The notes under the pieces: generated by a model
Database searches by the model: none
The model's input: the letters and a program-made list of their open reading frames with translations, nothing else
What the model was told of the DNA's origin: nothing
Shown: in pieces, positions 62,101-64,000 of the stretch
Layout of the letters: each line of letters begins with the position of its first letter
Position numbering within the stretch: position 1 is the first letter of the stretch
Made by a program: the position numbers and the translations under genes
NCBI GenBank assembly: GCA_902789175.1
Contig: CADANF010000005.1
Span: 55,226-119,225 of the forward strand
Direction of reading: 5' to 3'
DNA from: an uncultured Lachnospiraceae bacterium
GTDB taxonomy: Bacteria; Bacillota; Clostridia; Lachnospirales; Lachnospiraceae
DNA length: 64,000 nucleotides

Positions 62101-63885
62101 TTGAGGATTATTAGTTGTCATATAGATAATTTTGGAAAATTACATAATTATGATGTATGCTTTTCAGATCTTACAGAGGTAATAGAAAAGAACGGCTGGG
62201 GAAAGTCTACTCTGGCTCAGTTTATAAAGGCTATGTTTTATGGACTTTCAGGAAATGCAAGAAAGAGTATAACTGATAATGAATTTATGCATTATACCCC
62301 ATGGAGTAATGAATCATTTACAGGAAGACTGGTATTTGAAGCTAATGGAAAAACCTATATTATAATAAGGGATTTTTCATATGGAAAAAAAGGATTCTTT
62401 GAATTAAGAGATGCTATTACCAATAAAATTTCTAATGATTTTTCTGAAAAGATTGGAGAAGAATTATTCGGGATGGACAGAGAATCATTTGAAAGAACTG
62501 TCTTTATAGACGAAAGCTCTAAAGTCCTTCTTGGGGCAACGAATGATATCAATGCCCATATTGGAAATCTCAGCAGCGCGATAGATGATATCAATAATTA
62601 TGATGTTGCTGAGGAAAATCTAAATGATTATCTGAATAAGATGTCGCCTACAAGAAAGACAGGCCGCATCAGGATAATGAAAGATGAGCTGCTTTTAAAA
62701 AAAGAGAAGATTAAAACGAAAGAAATGTTAGAAAGAAGGATTCATGAATGTGATAAGGAAATTGCTTCTTTAAGAGCAAATGTTGAGAACATAAGTCAAA
62801 AGAAAAAAATCGTATTAGAAAAATATAAAAAGACCACAGAAATGAAGATAAAGCAGCTGGAAGAAGAAAAACTGGCTGCAAAAAATGCTTCGTCTATAAA
62901 GGCTGAAAATGAGGCTGAAGATGGTTTGGTTATAAGAAGACTTTTGCTTTTTATATGCTGCTGCATGGCGGGAGTTATATGCATCATAACAGGTTGTATG
63001 TGCTTAGTGGTGATTCCTTATGGAGGGAAAGATTTAAATCCAGTCCGTATTTTAGGAATAGTTTCTTTAATAATTGGAATCCTTATGTTTACGGCAGGAC
63101 TCCTTAATAAAAGGCTTATTAGGAAGAAAAAGAAAAATGATATCAAGACTAAGACAGGCAAAGATGGAGTGATTATAGATGCAAGCACTGGTGAAGACAG
63201 TGGGATAAAGGAAGATTTTAATAGCGCAGGTGAAGATGGTGCGCGAAATGCAGTTTTTAGGGGCACTGGCGAAGAAAATGCGATAGATCATATCCTGGCA
63301 GATCTGGATAAAAGATATGAGATTGCCATAAGAAATATAGAAGTTATATCTAAAGAAAAAGAAAAGCTGATCGAGGAATATGAAGCTATACTTGAATTAA
63401 GTGACAAGGCCAAAGATTTAGAGATGGAAATAGAAAAGGCATTGGACAAATATAAAAAAATTGAAAAAACCAGAGATTATTTAAGAAAAGCAAAAGATAA
63501 TTTCCTTTCAAAATATCTTAATCCCGTGAAGAAGAATTTTGATCATTACTATAAAGTGCTTTCATCTAATGAGCTTTCTTCTAATGCGAAGTATTCGGAT
63601 AGTATCAGCATGGACACAGATGTGACTCTTTTAGTAATGGATGAAGGAAGACAAAGAGAAATATCTTATATGAGTGATGGCATTAAGAGTCTTATGGGAT
63701 TGGCCCTAAGATTTGCTTTATGTGATGCGATATTTAAAAATGAAAAGCCATTTATATTATTAGATGATCCTTTTACAGACCTGGATGATGATAATCTTTT
63801 AAGAGCAAAAAGACTTGTGAAGGACATGGCAAAGGATTATCAGGTGATCTATCTAAGCTGCAGCAAAGTAAGAGGACTTTCGTGA
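62101..63885 (+). CDS. Short YhaN/SbcC-like ATPase with two membrane segments
   Basis: 594 residues, TTG start at 62101. N-terminal ATPase half with MRIISCHIDNFGKLHNYDV and Walker A EKNGWGKST (30-38); coiled coil about 190-270 (LLLKKEKIKTKEMLERRIHECDKEI...); two hydrophobic helices about 279-305 and 317-337; second coiled coil about 400-480; then the signature SYMSDGIKSLMGLALRFA and Walker B FILLDDPFTDLDDDN (about 550-564). YhaN of Bacillus has the same plan but is near 960 residues, so this has much shorter coiled coils. With the SbcD-like gene it likely forms a membrane-linked nuclease complex. Confidence 0.85.
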   Translation: MRIISCHIDNFGKLHNYDVCFSDLTEVIEKNGWGKSTLAQFIKAMFYGLSGNARKSITDNEFMHYTPWSNESFTGRLVFEANGKTYIIIRDFSYGKKGFFELRDAITNKISNDFSEKIGEELFGMDRESFERTVFIDESSKVLLGATNDINAHIGNLSSAIDDINNYDVAEENLNDYLNKMSPTRKTGRIRIMKDELLLKKEKIKTKEMLERRIHECDKEIASLRANVENISQKKKIVLEKYKKTTEMKIKQLEEEKLAAKNASSIKAENEAEDGLVIRRLLLFICCCMAGVICIITGCMCLVVIPYGGKDLNPVRILGIVSLIIGILMFTAGLLNKRLIRKKKKNDIKTKTGKDGVIIDASTGEDSGIKEDFNSAGEDGARNAVFRGTGEENAIDHILADLDKRYEIAIRNIEVISKEKEKLIEEYEAILELSDKAKDLEMEIEKALDKYKKIEKTRDYLRKAKDNFLSKYLNPVKKNFDHYYKVLSSNELSSNAKYSDSISMDTDVTLLVMDEGRQREISYMSDGIKSLMGLALRFALCDAIFKNEKPFILLDDPFTDLDDDNLLRAKRLVKDMAKDYQVIYLSCSKVRGLS

Positions 63886-63910
63886 TATGTTTTTTTCGCT
63901 GGACGTTATA

Positions 63911-64000
63911 CTAGTATAACGTCACTTAAATAACTGGACCGAATGCTTGCCTGCTTACATCGATAGCACGCCTCAAAAATCCTCAGCGTAGCCCGCTACG
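63911..64000. mobile_element. MITE-like palindromic element, copy 2 (partial, inverted)
   Basis: From CTAGTATAAC at 63911 to the window end the sequence is the reverse complement of about 39895-39983, nearly identical (one clear substitution, GAATGC in place of GAAGGC, plus differences near the edge). It begins 26 bases after the ATPase stop. Its end makes a perfect 22-bp palindrome with the preceding GACGTTATA (63902-63923). The other half lies outside the window. Confidence 0.75.

Overview
The window is low-GC, densely packed bacterial DNA that reads like a carbohydrate-fermenting anaerobic Firmicute, most likely of the Lachnospiraceae (Butyrivibrio/Roseburia-like). This is inferred from protein style, short 5' gaps with strong AGGAGG-type ribosome sites, many TTG/GTG starts and several polysaccharide-utilisation loci. 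No rRNA, tRNA, CRISPR array, phage or transposase gene was seen.

Layout. 1-3.8 kb: tail of a sugar-binding lipoprotein, an alpha/beta hydrolase, azlCD and pta. 3.8-15.1 kb: one tightly coupled operon for a Gram-positive Pel-type exopolysaccharide (SDR-PelD fusion, PelE, PelA-like deacetylase, PelF, PelG), continued by a CotH-like protein, a VTC-domain protein and a DUF4956 membrane protein. 15.3-36.1 kb: a large maltodextrin/starch region with malQ-glgP, a YesL-like protein, two complete sugar ABC systems without an ATPase, a second malQ, two LacI-type regulators, a GH42 beta-galactosidase and a GH13 lipoprotein amylase. 36.4-39.7 kb: an unplaced 613-residue protein, a small zinc-ribbon protein and a GH53 galactanase. 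39.8-47.5 kb: murI, a DUF6472 protein, a lone thiG, a SEC-C methionine aminopeptidase, a tandem HD/HD-GYP protein and lon, interspersed with long palindromic intergenic elements. 47.9-54.4 kb: a TetR-headed alpha-galactoside cluster (GT-B-like protein, GPH symporter, GH36, rhomboid). 54.5-60.9 kb: F1Fo ATP synthase operon. 61.0-63.9 kb: SbcD/YhaO-like nuclease and a short YhaN-like ATPase.

How the genes work together. Extracellular amylase and two ABC importers deliver maltodextrins to two 4-alpha-glucanotransferases and one phosphorylase. Two different operator motifs, each placed at or near -10/+1 of strong promoters, suggest two LacI-type regulons. The Pel operon carries a PelD with an intact RxxD c-di-GMP site and a dead GGDEF motif, and an HD-GYP protein elsewhere in the window could influence the same signal.

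The most unusual items are: (i) an ATP synthase with no separate delta gene, where a delta C-terminal-like domain is fused to the N-terminus of alpha, and whose c subunit carries a signal-peptide-like extension; (ii) the Pel operon with a degenerate SDR-PelD fusion and a CotH-VTC-DUF4956 tail; (iii) an identical 14-bp operator just downstream of three promoters, one driving a protein of unknown function; and (iv) several families of large palindromic MITE-like elements, one present in two inverted copies.
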